Positions 33,759 to 46,400 of a stretch of DNA of 64,000 nt are shown piece after piece. The position numbers and the translations under genes are program-made. The notes beneath the pieces were generated by a model that saw nothing but the letters and a program-made list of their open reading frames with translations, searched no databases and had not been told where the DNA came from. Origin of the DNA: Lycium barbarum (taxonomy: Eukaryota; Streptophyta; Magnoliopsida; Solanales; Solanaceae). The DNA is taken from positions 82,324,120 to 82,388,119 of the forward strand of contig NC_083339.1 of NCBI RefSeq assembly GCF_019175385.1. Direction: 5' to 3'. Each line of letters starts with the position of its first letter. The stretch's first letter is position 1.

Positions 33759-36693
33759 TGTTATGTCCCGTATTTTTATACATTGGGACAACCCGGATTA
33801 ACTATGATAAGTTAGGGCCAAGACCATTCCGGGACTTGAAGTCGGGATTCTTGACCTTCGATTCTATTTGGAGACATAAGATGTACATGAAATTGTTGGC
33901 ATGGAACAATTAGGAAAAGTTTAGACCAAAAGTCACAAATTTGGAAGTTGAAAATCATGCAAGAAGTCCCACACTTTGTGGTCAATTTTAAATGGTCCAA
34001 CACTTGTGTGGGCCATGGAGACTTGGAGAGTTAGTATGGGAAGTTAAAAGATGACTTCTAAGTTATCTTCTCTCATTTTACACTTAGAATAAAAATCAAG
34101 AAGTTGAAGAACAACTCCAACACCCCATTCGGCCAAGAACCAAGAAAACCAAATCCAATTTGAGCCATTCCAAAAATATTTCTTTGGTGCAAATCCACTA
34201 ATTGAAGGTCCCTAAGTAACGTGGAAGTGTTGTTGGAGCGATCAAGCCATCCGTTTAGTAGATCGCAAACCCTAGGCAAAGTGTGGAGTTGAAGAAGAAA
34301 GGTAAGATTTGATCTTGTTTTATGTGTTATAAATGTTATATGCATGTTGTAGTATGCTAAAATGAATGAAAATCATGAGATAGGGTATGTTGGAAGTGGG
34401 TCGTGTGCTTGGTGTGTTAGCCGTGTGAGGTGTGTGTATGTTGTGTGGTGTGGAGGTGATGAATTGATCTTATGTAGCATGTTTTATTATTGTAGTGTGT
34501 AGGATGGCTAAGAAACACTAATATATGCATGAGTGGTGATAGTCGAATGTGGGTCATACTATATGCCAAAGAACGCATTAATGTCGCTTAATGTTTTAGT
34601 GGTTGTTGTGATGACTTTTAATGTTGGAAATAAGAGTTTAATGTCGCAAGTTGATATGGTAAGTGGTTCGTACTGATTTGGAGAATTATGTGCAATTAGT
34701 GCAACTTTTATTTTTATGAGAATGATATCGTTATAGTGTGGATTGTTGATACAAATCATGATTTGAAAATGAGGAGTGTGTTGTAGTGCAGTTCTCGGGT
34801 TTGGGGGCTGTTTTCGGGTAAATTGGCGAAATTGTTGGATTGTTGGAAATATTGTGTAACTTGTTTGAAATGTCCTTGAATATTGTTGGTATGGGTTCGG
34901 GTTGGAAATTGAATGTATGAGCGATAATATGGCTTGAATGTAAACCGTCGAATTGGATATTATGAATGTTGTCGAATGATGTGAAAGAGAGTTGTTAATG
35001 TTATATTATCTTTCGGATTGGTCATTGGGGTTGCTAGGTTGATTATTGTTGTTGTTGATTCTGGCCGAGTTAAATTCTCGGGGTTGGCTTATTTACAGGG
35101 GAAATGCTGCCGAAATTACTGTAGAATTAAGTGTAAGTTTGGAAAACATTGCCTAGTGCCGATGGCTAATGTGTAATACTCGTTGACGTATTTGTAGACC
35201 TTGGGGAGCCCGAGGCGTAGGTTGGATTAACTTGAGTTGAGTTAGCTTGGAGTACGTACGAGGTATGTAAAGCTCAACCTTCTTTCTTTTGGCATGTCTT
35301 AGTTATAAATAGGCTATGTCACGAGCCTCGAGGAAATTCTAAATCCTCAATCCGAGTATGTTATGATCTCTATATATATTCCTTGGCATTCGTATGTTTG
35401 ATGTGATGAAATATGAACCCTTATGTTTTCGAAATAATTGATTTCCAATGTTGCACTAAATGTTTTGTTTTAAAGAATTCCGTAACTATGAACGCCGTAA
35501 CTTTCACAGAAAGGCTCGGATTGCTTCGATATCTTCGTAGGAGTTTGCATGGCGTATGATACGTATGTTTTCCCATAGGCGGGCCCGGCTCGGGTCGATA
35601 CCCGTCCGTGGGTCCCGCGACCTTCCTTTATGTAATTCGGAGGACTTTTGAAAGAATGTAGTATGACTATTATCTCGATTTTCAAAGTACGGTCATTTTA
35701 CTTATAATTGAGTCCATGATAATGATTTTATGCATATGGTTACTCATGACTCTGCTCGTGCGTTCTGTTATATCTTTCACCGGTTCCCGGGCCGGTTCTG
35801 TTGTCGTGCGCCCTTTGATATATTCCGGTGTTATGTTGTGTTGATGGTTCACCGAGCCACTCGCTAGAGGGCCGGGTTCCACTTATATTTTGTGTTATGC
35901 TGTGTATGGCGTTATGCTGTGTTATGATGTGTGATGGGGATACGGAGATTTGAAACCTTCTGGTGTTATGCTGTGTTATGGCGCCATCGACGGGCGGGCG
36001 ACCATATTCTCTGTGCCCTATGCATGACTTATATTTTGAGAGTAAACATTTTGGTATTTTGGGTTTGCACTTATGATCTGTATTTCTATTTCGTTTATGC
36101 CTCAGATTTGTTTTCTGTATCTTCTACTTTGCATACTCAGGACATATTTCGTACTGACCCCCTTTCTTCGGGGGGCGGCGTTTCATGCCCGCAGGTGTAG
36201 ACGCACAGTTTGGTGATCCAGCCGTTTAGGATACGCTCTTCTGCTGTTTGGAGTGCTCCTCTTATTCCGGAGCCTACATTTTGGTATATATCTTCGTTCG
36301 TTGCATATGTATGTATTTGTTCAGGGGTACGGCGGGGCCCTGTCCCGCCATATGATTCGGTTGGTCTGTTGAGAGGTCTGTAGACGTATATGTGGGTTTT
36401 GTGCCTACTTCTGTACGGGTGTGTTTGTATGATCCCACTTGCCATGGTAGCCTTGTCGGCGTGCGTTTGTATATGTTTTTGGCCGTTGCGCCATTTGATA
36501 GCCTTGTCGGCTTCTGATATATATGTACATATATGATTGTGTTTGAAATGTGTCTGAGACAGTTTGATATAATTTGAGGCAGCGTGTGATATTTGTGCCC
36601 GTATACGCTATCTGTATGTGATTCAGATTTGATGAGTGTGTTCGGGTGCCCAGTTCGGGCACTAGTCACGGTCTATAGGGTTGGGTCGTGACA
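33759..36693 (+). repeat. E 3' LTR
   Basis: Begins TGTTATGTCCCG, ends GGTCGTGACA, then the AATAA duplication. Same blocks as the 5' LTR. Small differences include a shorter GTT run near 35048. Confidence 0.94.
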
Positions 36694-37623
36694 AATAAGT
36701 TTTCAAGTTCTTCCAACATTGATTAAGATTACGAGACGACGAATGATGTTGTGTACATATCAAGACAGAAAGTAAGTTGGAAAAGTCGAGAAGTAAGCTT
36801 CCAGGTATGTTTAGGCTATCCCTTCTTTTCATTGGCATGATTTCTACTATTGAGCCACCTTGACTATTCACACCAAGAAGTGTTATTCATGAAGATTATA
36901 TTCGGGTTACCATGACCTTTTTGCGATAAATATCTTAAGTTAAGGGCGGGTATAAGAATAGTCAAGTTATATAAGATGATAGAATGGTAGAAGGTATAAC
37001 TAGTGTATATGTTGTTTATAGGCTATTATGTTGCCTTCGAGTTATCATTATATGTATACACCTGGCCTACGGGTCATGGAGTTACCGCCTGGCTTGCGAG
37101 TCATGGAGTTGTTGCCTCACCGACAGGTCACGGGGAAGCGCATAACTGACCTACGGGTCATGGAGTTGATTATACCTGACCTACAGGTTATGGAGTTGAT
37201 TATACCTGACCTACAGGTCATGGAGTTGATTATACCTGGCCCATGAGCCGTGCAGTTATTACCTAGCCTATGAGCCATAGAGTTATAGCTTGGCCTACGG
37301 ATTAGTGAGATATACAAGAGTATTATATTGCATTTCATTTGAGACAGGTCAGATGAGATTTTCAGGGCATTCTTTGGCCTCCAGATTTTATTATTTTCAG
37401 TTCAGTTTCTGTTATTCCCTCGCCTTACATACTTAGTACATTGTTGCGTACAAATGTCCCTATTGCTTGGGGGCACTGCGTTCATGCCTGCAGGTTTAGG
37501 CAGCCATACAGACGATCCAGCTCAGTAGGTTTTCACTCAGCTGCAGTCAGGGCACTCCAATTGGTTCGGAGCTGCAGTCCCTTTGGTATGCTATTTTGAC
37601 GTGTATATATGATGATGACGGGT
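36694..37623 (+). repeat. C3 LTR, second part
   Basis: Family C resumes after E with AATAA, contains GGTATGTTTAGG, the tandem hairpin array (37060-37315) and the conserved hairpin region. It is cut by element D after CGGGT (37619-37623). Confidence 0.88.
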
Positions 37624-39727
37624 TGTTACACCTCGGAAAATCTTTCGTTGGTATGTAAGTGAGTGATCTAGTAAGGAGTACGAGTATACAATATTTCCAT
37701 AAGTAAGAAACAACGTTTGACGGCCCTAAGTAAGATTCTGAAGGCAATTGCAATAAGAGATAGGTTATGCAACACAAAGACTAATTATAGGTTTTTGGAA
37801 ATGTGACAAGTTGCAGGTTTGCATTCTGGCCAGTTGCACGTAAAATGAAATACGGACCGTAAAGTGGTATACGGCCCGTAAACTACTATGTCATATTTTG
37901 ACTTCCAAAACTTCAACTTTCTGACAAATGAGCAAATGGTTAAATACGACCCAAAATACAGACTGTAAACTGGTTTACGGCCCGTAAACTGTGTCCATAA
38001 ATCACAACGTCTCAGCCTGAGTTTCTGGTTCTTATATGATTAAACATGACCACGAAGGACGGTCCTTAAACTGGACCGTAAACCAAGTTTACGACCACTG
38101 TGCTTTCTTTTAAGATCAGATTTTGGGGTATTAAATAAGGGACCAAGTTTATTATTTCATTTCCACATTTCATCCCTTCTCTCTAAAACATCTCTCTACG
38201 TTTATACCACAAGATTTCAAGGATTATTAGTCATCAACAACACAAATCAAGTGAATCAAGTGTAAGGAAACCCATTAAGATCATTCAAGTCAAGAAGATC
38301 TTATTGAAGGGAAACTAGGGTTTTTGCTCAAGTGGAGTATTTCGACAAAGGCTCGTTCCTACAACATCTAAGGTAAGATTTATGGTATATATATGTTGTT
38401 TAAGGTATTTGAGAGTTAAAATGCTTGGACATTAGATGAGTATAGAAAAATAGGTCATAAATGATGAATAGTGACATTTTGAGAGATAGTTTGAATTGAA
38501 CCATGATTCTTGTTGTGTTGTGATATGAATGTGTTATAAATGATGTTAAGATCGTGAAAATGGGCATGTTATATGAATGGACGAAGTCGGGTGACATGAC
38601 AATGAATATGGGTGAATTAGGAGCGAATTGAGAAATCTAGATAATGTGGTTAACGTAAATGATTAATGTCCATTGTTATGGTATTGTGAATGTATTGTTG
38701 ACGTTTGGGAGTTGAATTACGATATGGAGGAATGTTGTACAAATAAAGGAGATGCTGTCCGATTTTCTCTAGCTTTAGCCATGTGTGCTAGTTGTCGATT
38801 CTAACGATAGTATGACTTTAATGAAGGTATAAACGCAACCGTTGAAAGAAGACGTGCAAGTGGTAAATAGTCGAACAGAAAAGGTATGTAAGGCTAACCC
38901 TTCTTTCATAAGGCATGGTTCTTTGGCCAAACATCTAAATCTTCCATAAGTCTGCGATGTCTCATAAATGATTCGATCTTTCGAGCTGTTAAGCTCACGA
39001 TCCTTTGTATGCTGCGATTGTACTAAGTTCCTTGTATGACGAGTAAGCCTATAAAGATAAGTGTGATGAATGATGATAATAGTGATAATGATATTGATGA
39101 CGACCAAAATGGTAATAGCGATGATGATAACGATGACGATGATGATAGTAATGATAATAGTAAAGATGCTTATGAGCTATATGTATGTATGCCCTTGTAT
39201 GGCTACTAAGAAACACTGAGCTTATATGGCCGGGTAGTATATGTATAGATGTATATGTATGTATGTTTACGTAATCCGTGCGCACCACTGCAATTGGGTA
39301 CGGATAACACTGAGCCTTGGTAGGGCCAGGTATGTGTAACACTGAGCCTTGGTTGGCCAGGTATGTATGACCACCGAGCCTAGCTATGGCCAGGTACGTG
39401 AAAGACCGAACCTTCGGGGTCAGGTATGTTATGTAAATGCTATGTATATGATATGATTATGTATAGGATATGAATACGAATATGATATGACTATGTATAT
39501 GAATGTGAATAAGGGCATGTATACGAATACGAGTACAAATATTGTACGGGTACTATTATGAATACGGATAATGATGTATGTACACAAACACGTATTAGAC
39601 ATGGAAAGTTCCTAAGAAAGGCAAGCAAGTGCATATGACGATGATATTTCCATCTCCCATTCGATGCTATTTCTTATGTTGCTATCTATGCTTCTATATA
39701 GATATTGATCATGCTTTACATACTCGG
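37624..39727 (+). repeat. D 5' LTR, first part
   Basis: Begins TGTTACACCTCGG. It has palindromes at about 37838-38095, TATA-like TATTAAATAA at 38129-38138, a GGAGATGCTGTCCG box near 38750, AAAAGGTATGTAAGG (GT at 38884), a GAT/AAT-rich stretch (39062-39165) and repeats of CACTGAGCCTTGG...GGCCAGGTATG type (39215-39430). Interrupted by solo LTR G. Confidence 0.9.
39062..39165. repeat. GAT/AAT-rich low-complexity stretch in D LTR
   Basis: Imperfect trinucleotide repeat of GATGATAAT type. The same stretch is in the D 3' LTR at about 49866-49970. Confidence 0.85.
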
Positions 39728-42702
39728 TGTTATACCCCGTATTTTCGCATATTCGGAAAATTCGAAATAATTTTGACTTGTAAGAAATACGGTCATATGT
39801 TGATTTTAATTAATATATGTGTGTTGTTCATGAAATATTAATGTGGAAATATTGAGGAAGGCTAGGGGCAAAATTGGAATTTTGGAAATTAGTTTCGGGA
39901 ATTACGAAACAAGATCCATAACCAATTGGGCTCAAAAAGAATAATAAGAGAAAATGAGGCCCAAGAGTATAGGGGTGGCCGGCCATATGGCCAAGGCCCA
40001 AACCCTTGGAAATTATCCATTTGATAAATTAGTCCTTATCATTAGAAGTTTCAAGAGAAAATAAGAGAAGGAGAAAAACAAAAGAAAGAAGAGCAAGAAA
40101 AATATAAGGCCATTCGGCCATGCTCCATGATTATTTTGCACCTTGAAATCTTGTTCCTAAAATTATTTTCTTGTGGTATTCCTACTAATTCAAGGACCCT
40201 CTACAATGTGGTGTAGTTGTTTCGGAGGATTGGCCGCTTGTTTCGTCGATTTAATACCTTGGTCAAGTGAAAAAGCTAAGAAGAAAAAGGTAAGATTTTA
40301 CTTCTTTTGTCTTGGAAGAAATATATATATGTGTTGTAGAATGTGGAAAGGAATGTAGAGTTTGAAAATTGTGTGTTATAGGTATGTGTGTGTATGGCCG
40401 AAAATGGTGTTGATGGATAGGGATGATTAAAATTTTATTTGTTATGTTAATTGTGTTGTTGAAGCCTTGTGATGGAAATGGAAGAAAAATGGTTCAAGTT
40501 GGCATGAAAAATTGTTGAAAATGATTATAGGAAATTATGTGATTTTAATATAGTTTTTATGTAATTATGGAAGTGGAGTTCTAAATGTGAATTGTTATAT
40601 TGATTGGTGAATTTGGAAGGATGCTAGTCCATATTAGCATGAAAGATTGGTTGTTAAGTTGTTATGGGAAGTTTTGTGATTTTATGGTAGATTTATGTAA
40701 TGATGAAAATGAAAATGTTAAGGTGCGAATTATGATTATTGTTAATGAAATTGGAAGATGAAAATGTGTTATGAATATTTATGTCGAAGATTAGAGGTTT
40801 CGGATGAATTATGGTTTCGGTGGAATTTTTGTATATTTTGTAAATATTTTGTAGAATGATATGAAATGCTTCCGAATTGTATTGGAATGATCTTGATTAG
40901 TAAATAAATATGAAAACATTGATATTGGTTTGGAAGTGCGAAGTTAGATTAGAAGTTGTCGCACTATATAGGAAAGAAGACTATTCATGTTAGAATGCGT
41001 TTTACTTCGATTGTTGATGCTGTTGGTGTTGTTGTGGGTGCTGTTGTTGACATTTTGGCCGAGTTAAATTCTCGGGGATGTTGTATGTATAGGGGAGATG
41101 CTGCCCGAATTTCTGTAGACAAGTATGAGTTAAGATTGAATTCCTAAAGGCTTGTAATTGATATTTGGTAATTGTGACCAATTGTAGATTTTGGAGGAAA
41201 CGGGATTTGAGTTTGGAGAAGCGTAAGGAGCGAATAAGGTATGTAAAACTTTACCTTTCCTTCTTTTGGCATGTCTTAGACATAATAGGTTTGGATACGA
41301 GTCTCGGGGACAACTCTATTCCTAGAAATTCAAGTTTGAATTTGACCCTTTTTCATTCAATAGAATTGAATTAAGTATTTCATGCCTTGGTGAGATAATT
41401 GCCTAAACACCTAAAACTTGCCCAAATGGAACCGGATCACACAAAAACTTTCATAGGTGACTCCATAAAGCTTAATGTACGTAATTTGTGTACGCCACCT
41501 CAGTTGACCCGAGGTGGGCCCACTATTCCCGAATCCTCTCCTATTGTACTATTGACTTATTTTCGAGTGATTTTAAAGGAACTCTTCTAACTACTAAACG
41601 ACAATTGTTTTAAATATTCCACTGAGCCTTATAAACTATTTTGGAACATGGAAACGATCCCAGAAAAATTATTTCTACGTAACTTATTATGACATCCAAA
41701 ATACACCTACTATGATTATCGTCAGATTTCATTATTACGATTTGTCATTCGAGATGTCCTATCGAGTCTTTGTAAATGTATTGTGTTTTACATTGCATTT
41801 AGTTTCTCACTACTCCACTCGTGGACGCCTCAATGTTTCCCTCACTGAGCCCGGGCTAGGATATGTTATCAAGCGTATTCCACTGCATTGTTCGCCGTGC
41901 CTCGATGTGAGGGGGCAGGTATACATGTACATGGGTTGTGGAGTATGCTGTGCCATGTACACATATTCTGATATGATATGATATGATACGATATGGCCAT
42001 CTGATATGATATGATATGTTACGGAGTTATTCCCTACTCTGGAGTATGATGTGTTGTGGCGCCAGTGTCGGGGTGGCGACCACGTTCTGTTCACCGTGTC
42101 CCTTGACGGGGGCCGGATATGGCATATGTGTTTGCATACACTATTTATGTTTTGTAAATATACATTTGATACTCTGGATATTACACTCATTTTTTGTACG
42201 TTCTGTTTCGATTATGATTTTATTATTGTGCTCTAGGCTTTACATATTCAGTACATAATCCGTACTGACCCTATTTCTTCGGGGGCTGCGTTTCATGCAG
42301 CGCAGGTACAGACGACCGATTTGCTAATCCGCCCGCTTAGGATTTTACTCTGCTGTCTTGGAGTTCTCTCTTGTCCGGAGCCTATATTTTGGTACAGACT
42401 TTTTCTATTGTATATATATATGTTATTCAGGGGTATGACGGGGCCCTGTCCCGTCTTATGATTCTGTTATTATTCGTAAAGGTCTGTAGACATACATGTG
42501 GGTTGTGTATATGTTTTGGGTTGATATGTTCTGCGATAGCCTTATCGGCTTCCCCGCGTTATATCTGTTTATCTGTGGTAATTAGTAACGCTATTCGCCT
42601 TCTATATCTGTATATTCTGTTTATATACTGGTTTGGGTTACTAGGTACGTACGGGTGTCCAGCACGGACACTAGTCGCGGCCTACGGGGTTGGGTCGTGA
42701 TA
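39728..42702 (+). mobile_element. Solo LTR G (related to family A LTR)
   Basis: A single 2,975-bp LTR beginning TGTTATACCCCG and ending GGTCGTGATA (TGACA with one change), flanked by CTCGG (39723-39727) and CTCAG (42703-42707), a 5-bp duplication with one mismatch. It carries the same order of blocks as A: GGGGAGATGCTGCCCG near 41093, AAGGTATGTAAAA (GT at 41239), hairpins from 42249, and GTGTCC/GGACAC at 42655-42671. No internal region. Such solo LTRs arise by recombination between the two LTRs of one element. Confidence 0.9.
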
Positions 42703-43206
42703 CTCAGTACATTCTTCGTACTGACGTCCTTTTATTTGTGGACGCTGCGTCATGCCCGCAGGTGCACAGGGAGACGGGCTCGATCCATAGCTGCTTACTC
42801 AGAGATTACATAGCAGAGCTCCATTTCATTCGGAGCCATAGCTTTTGGGTACTTATTCTTTTGTGTATATAATTATGGGCATAGCGGGTCCTGTCCCGCT
42901 CATGTGATATGTCATACTCTTCCTAGAGGCTCGTAGTCACTTGTATATGGTTAGATATGTTTGGCCTTGTCGGCCCATATTTTGTATATCATTTTGATAG
43001 CCTTGTTGGCTCATGTACGTTGATGTGGCATAGATGCCAATCATTATATAAAGGCATTGTCGTCCAATTGGACTAGCACGATGAACGAATATATTCATAT
43101 GTTTAATTGTATGGCTCACCTAGATGTAAGCATAAGTGTAAGCCAAGGGGCGGCCGGGTAGGCTTGCACCAGGCGTTCGTCGAGGCCCTCTAGACGGGTC
43201 GTGACA
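42703..43206 (+). repeat. D 5' LTR, second part
   Basis: Resumes at CTCAGTACATTC and contains the hairpin module and small GGCC/GGCC and AGCC/GGCT hairpins. It ends GGTCGTGACA at 43206. Confidence 0.9.
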
Positions 43207-43210
43207 AAAG

Positions 43211-43222
43211 TGGTATCAGAGC
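43211..43222 (+). other. Primer-binding site, initiator Met-tRNA (D)
   Basis: TGGTATCAGAGC, perfect complement, 4 nt after the LTR. Confidence 0.93.
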
Positions 43223-43275
43223 AGTTCAGTCCTAGGGTGTGTCTACGAGCCGTGTCTAGTAGAGTCTTGGTTATG

Positions 43276-43295
43276 GGTGTGTTGCGCGCCATACT
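43276..43295 (+). other. Leader hairpin with palindromic loop GCGCGC (D)
   Basis: Stem GGTGTG/CATACT (partly mismatched or wobbled) with loop TTGCGCGC, as in element B. Confidence 0.52.
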
Positions 43296-43416
43296 TATAA
43301 ACAAGAAGCTACGGACATTATAGGAATGAATGACCTTCTTTCTTAGTAAGAATCGTGCGATAGAGCTATGATTTAAGAAATTCTTGTTCTTTAATCGTGT
43401 GTTGTGTATTTCAGAA

Positions 43417-46400
43417 ATGCCTGTAAAGAGAAAGGCTACAGTAGCCCAAAAGGGCAAGACGGTGGCAGAAAAGCGGGCTGAACGAGCGCCGCCACCGGTA
43501 GAGCAAAGTGAGTCCCAGAGTGCGGCTGAATCTCAGTCCTCCCGTTCAGTGCCTATTTTAGAGGAGCGTGAGGGAGCCTCAGCCCCGACTCCAGCACCTC
43601 CAGCTCCTCCACTGGATGCTTCGGGCCAAGATGTGAAAGAGGCCATTAATTTGCTGACTCAATTAGTTGCGGCCCAGACTCAGAGGCAAAGTTCAGGGCA
43701 AGGTGATAGGGCTGTTAGTGCAAGGGACCGCGACTTCATTACTTTGAACCCTTCAGAATTCTTTGGGTCAAAGCCGGAGGAGGACCCTCAGGATTTTATC
43801 AATGGTATGCTGAGGATGCTACGATTGATACATGCTTCGGACACCGAGTCGGTAGAGTTAGCGTCGTATAGATTTAGAGATGTCTCGATCCAATGGTATA
43901 CGGTTTGGATGGCTTCGCGGCGAGCCAACGCACCTCCCCCGATATGGCAGGAGTTCGTTGATGCTTTCCTCCGACATTATATGCCTCCAGAGGTTCGGCG
44001 AGCTAGGGCTGATAAATTCTTAAATTTGAGGCAAGGTAGCATGAGTGCTTTAGAGTACAGTTCCGCTTCAATTCCTTTGCTAGGTATGCTTCGGCCATGG
44101 TGGCAGATATGGGTGACAGAGGGCACTGCTTTGTAAAGGGCCTAGGGCCGCATTTGATGGATAGGTGCTTGACTGCGTCCCTTCAGGACAATATGGATAT
44201 TGCACGCATTCAGGCCCATGCTCAGAACTTAGAAGAAAGCCTGCAACAGCAAATAAGTGAACGCGAGCAAGATAGGGGCCATAGCAAGAGGGCCAGATCT
44301 TCGGGTCCGACGAGTGAGTTTAGAGGTGGGCACATGCAGCAGTTTCCCAGGCATTCAGGCTATTCTATGACCAGTGCACCTCCACGGTTTTAAGGCCAGA
44401 TATTTGATAGATCTGCTCGTGCAGGGCCGAGTCTGAGGTCTTCGGGGTCCCAGTTTAGAGGTGACTCGGGTCAGGAAAGGCCACCCATACTACGATGTTC
44501 CCAGTGTGGGAAGTTGCATTGGGGTCAATGCCGATTGGGTTCAGAGGGTTGTAATTCATGTGGTCGACCAGGCCATATTATGCGTGATTGCCCTTCGATT
44601 CATGGTAGAGGTAGGACCCAGCTTTCAGGGTCAGTAGTCGGATCTTCATCTTCCATGCGCCCTCTGGGGCCAGGTTCACATGGGCCAGTCGGCCATGGTA
44701 GAGGCAGAGGGAGAATTCCCAGTTCCAGCGGTCCTCAGCACCGAGTTTATGCTCTGGCTGGACGCTAAGATCTTGAGTCTTCTCCTGACGTGGTCACAGG
44801 TATATTATCGGTATTCTCTCATGATGCATATGCTTTGATTGATCCGGGCTCCACATTTTCATATGTTACTCCATATATTGCGGGTCGATTTAGAGTCGAG
44901 CTGGAGTCTATTAAACCTTTTGAGGTGTCTACACCCGTTGGTGAATCGGTAATAGCTAGCCGAGTATATAGAAATTGCATAGTTTTGATTTGTGACCGCA
45001 GTACTATAGTTGACTTGCATGAGCTAAAGATGGTAGACTTTGATGTCATTATGGGTATGGATTGGTTGGCCTCTTGCTATGCCAATGTTTATTGTAGAAT
45101 GAAGATGGTTCGTTTCCAATTTTCGGGAGAACCAGTTTTAGAACGGAAGGGGAATACGGCGTCACCAAAAGGTAGGTTTATTTCCTATCTAAAGGCAAGG
45201 AAAATGATCACAAAGGGATGTATCTATCACTTAGTTCGGGTTCAAGATGTGGAAGCTGAATCGCCAACTCTTCAGTCAGTCCCCGTAGTACATAGATTTC
45301 TGGATGTGTTCCCGAAAGAGCTTCCAGGCCTTCCTCCCTAGCGGGAGATCGATTTTTCTATTGATGTGTTACCAGACACTAAGCCTATATCTATTCCTCC
45401 CTACAGAATGGCACCCGCAGAATTGAAAGGGTTGAAGGAGCAATTGAAGGATTTGCTTGATAAAGGCTTTATTAGGCCTAGTTCATCCCCGTGGGGAGCA
45501 CCCGTATTGTTCGCTCGAAAGAAAGATGGCTCCTTAAGAATGTGCATTGATTACCGACAATTGAATAAGGTGACAATTAAGAACAAGTATCCTCTTCCGA
45601 GGGTTGATGACTTATTTGATCAATTGCAAGGTGCCAAGTGGTTTTCAAAGATTGATTTGAGGTTCGGGTATCATCAAGTGAGAGTTAGGGAGAAAGATAT
45701 CCCTAAGACAGCCTTTAGAACAAGATATGGTCATTTTGAGTTCCGGGTGATGTCATTTGGGCTAACTAATGCGCCGACGGCATTTATGGATCTGATGAAT
45801 AATGTGTTGAGGCCTTTTTGGATTTATTTGTGATCGTATTTATCGATGACATCTTGGTATATTCTAGATCCGAGGCAGAACATGCGAATCATTTGCGTAC
45901 TGTCCTCGGAGTCCTTCGAACCCGAGATTTGTTTGCAAAGTTTTCCAAATGCGAGTTTTGGTTGAACTCAGTGGCATTTCTGAGGCATATTGTAGCAACC
46001 GATGGTATTCGAGTGGATAGTCAAAAGATTGAGGCCGTGAAGACCTGGCCAAGGCCCAAAACTCCGACGGAGGTTCGTAGCTTTATGGGCTTAACAGGTT
46101 ATTACAGGAGATTCGTTGAAGGTTTTTCTTATATTTCTGCACCACTCACACGGTTGACCCAGAAATCGGCAAAGTTTCACTGGACAGATGCTTGTGAAAG
46201 TAGCTTCCATGAGTTGAAAAGTAGGTTGACTTCCGCCCCAGTCTTGACACGTCCAGAGGGATTGGAAGGATATGTTGTTTATTGCGATGCTTCTAGTGTT
46301 GGGTTAGGCTGTGTATTGATGCAACATGGTAAAGTGATTACGTATGCTTCAAGGAAATTGCGGAAACATGAGCGAAATTATCCGACCCATGATCTAGAAT

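Larger units (their letters stand above)
29047..36693 (+). mobile_element. Element E, gag-only non-autonomous Ty3/gypsy retrotransposon
   Basis: Two ~2.94 kb LTRs flank only 1,769 bp of internal sequence. Primer site, leader, gag up to the protease boundary, inverted repeat and polypurine tract are present; protease, RT, RNase H and integrase are absent. Flanked by AATAA at 29042-29046 and 36694-36698. LTRs differ by roughly 1.5-2% by eye, so it moved fairly recently, necessarily with pol proteins from another element. This fits the published category of gag-only terminal-repeat (TR-GAG) elements. Confidence 0.93.

Noticed and set aside
39049..39342. His/Tyr-rich minus-strand frame in the D LTR
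   Set aside because: It is the translation of the GAT/AAT low-complexity stretch on the wrong strand.
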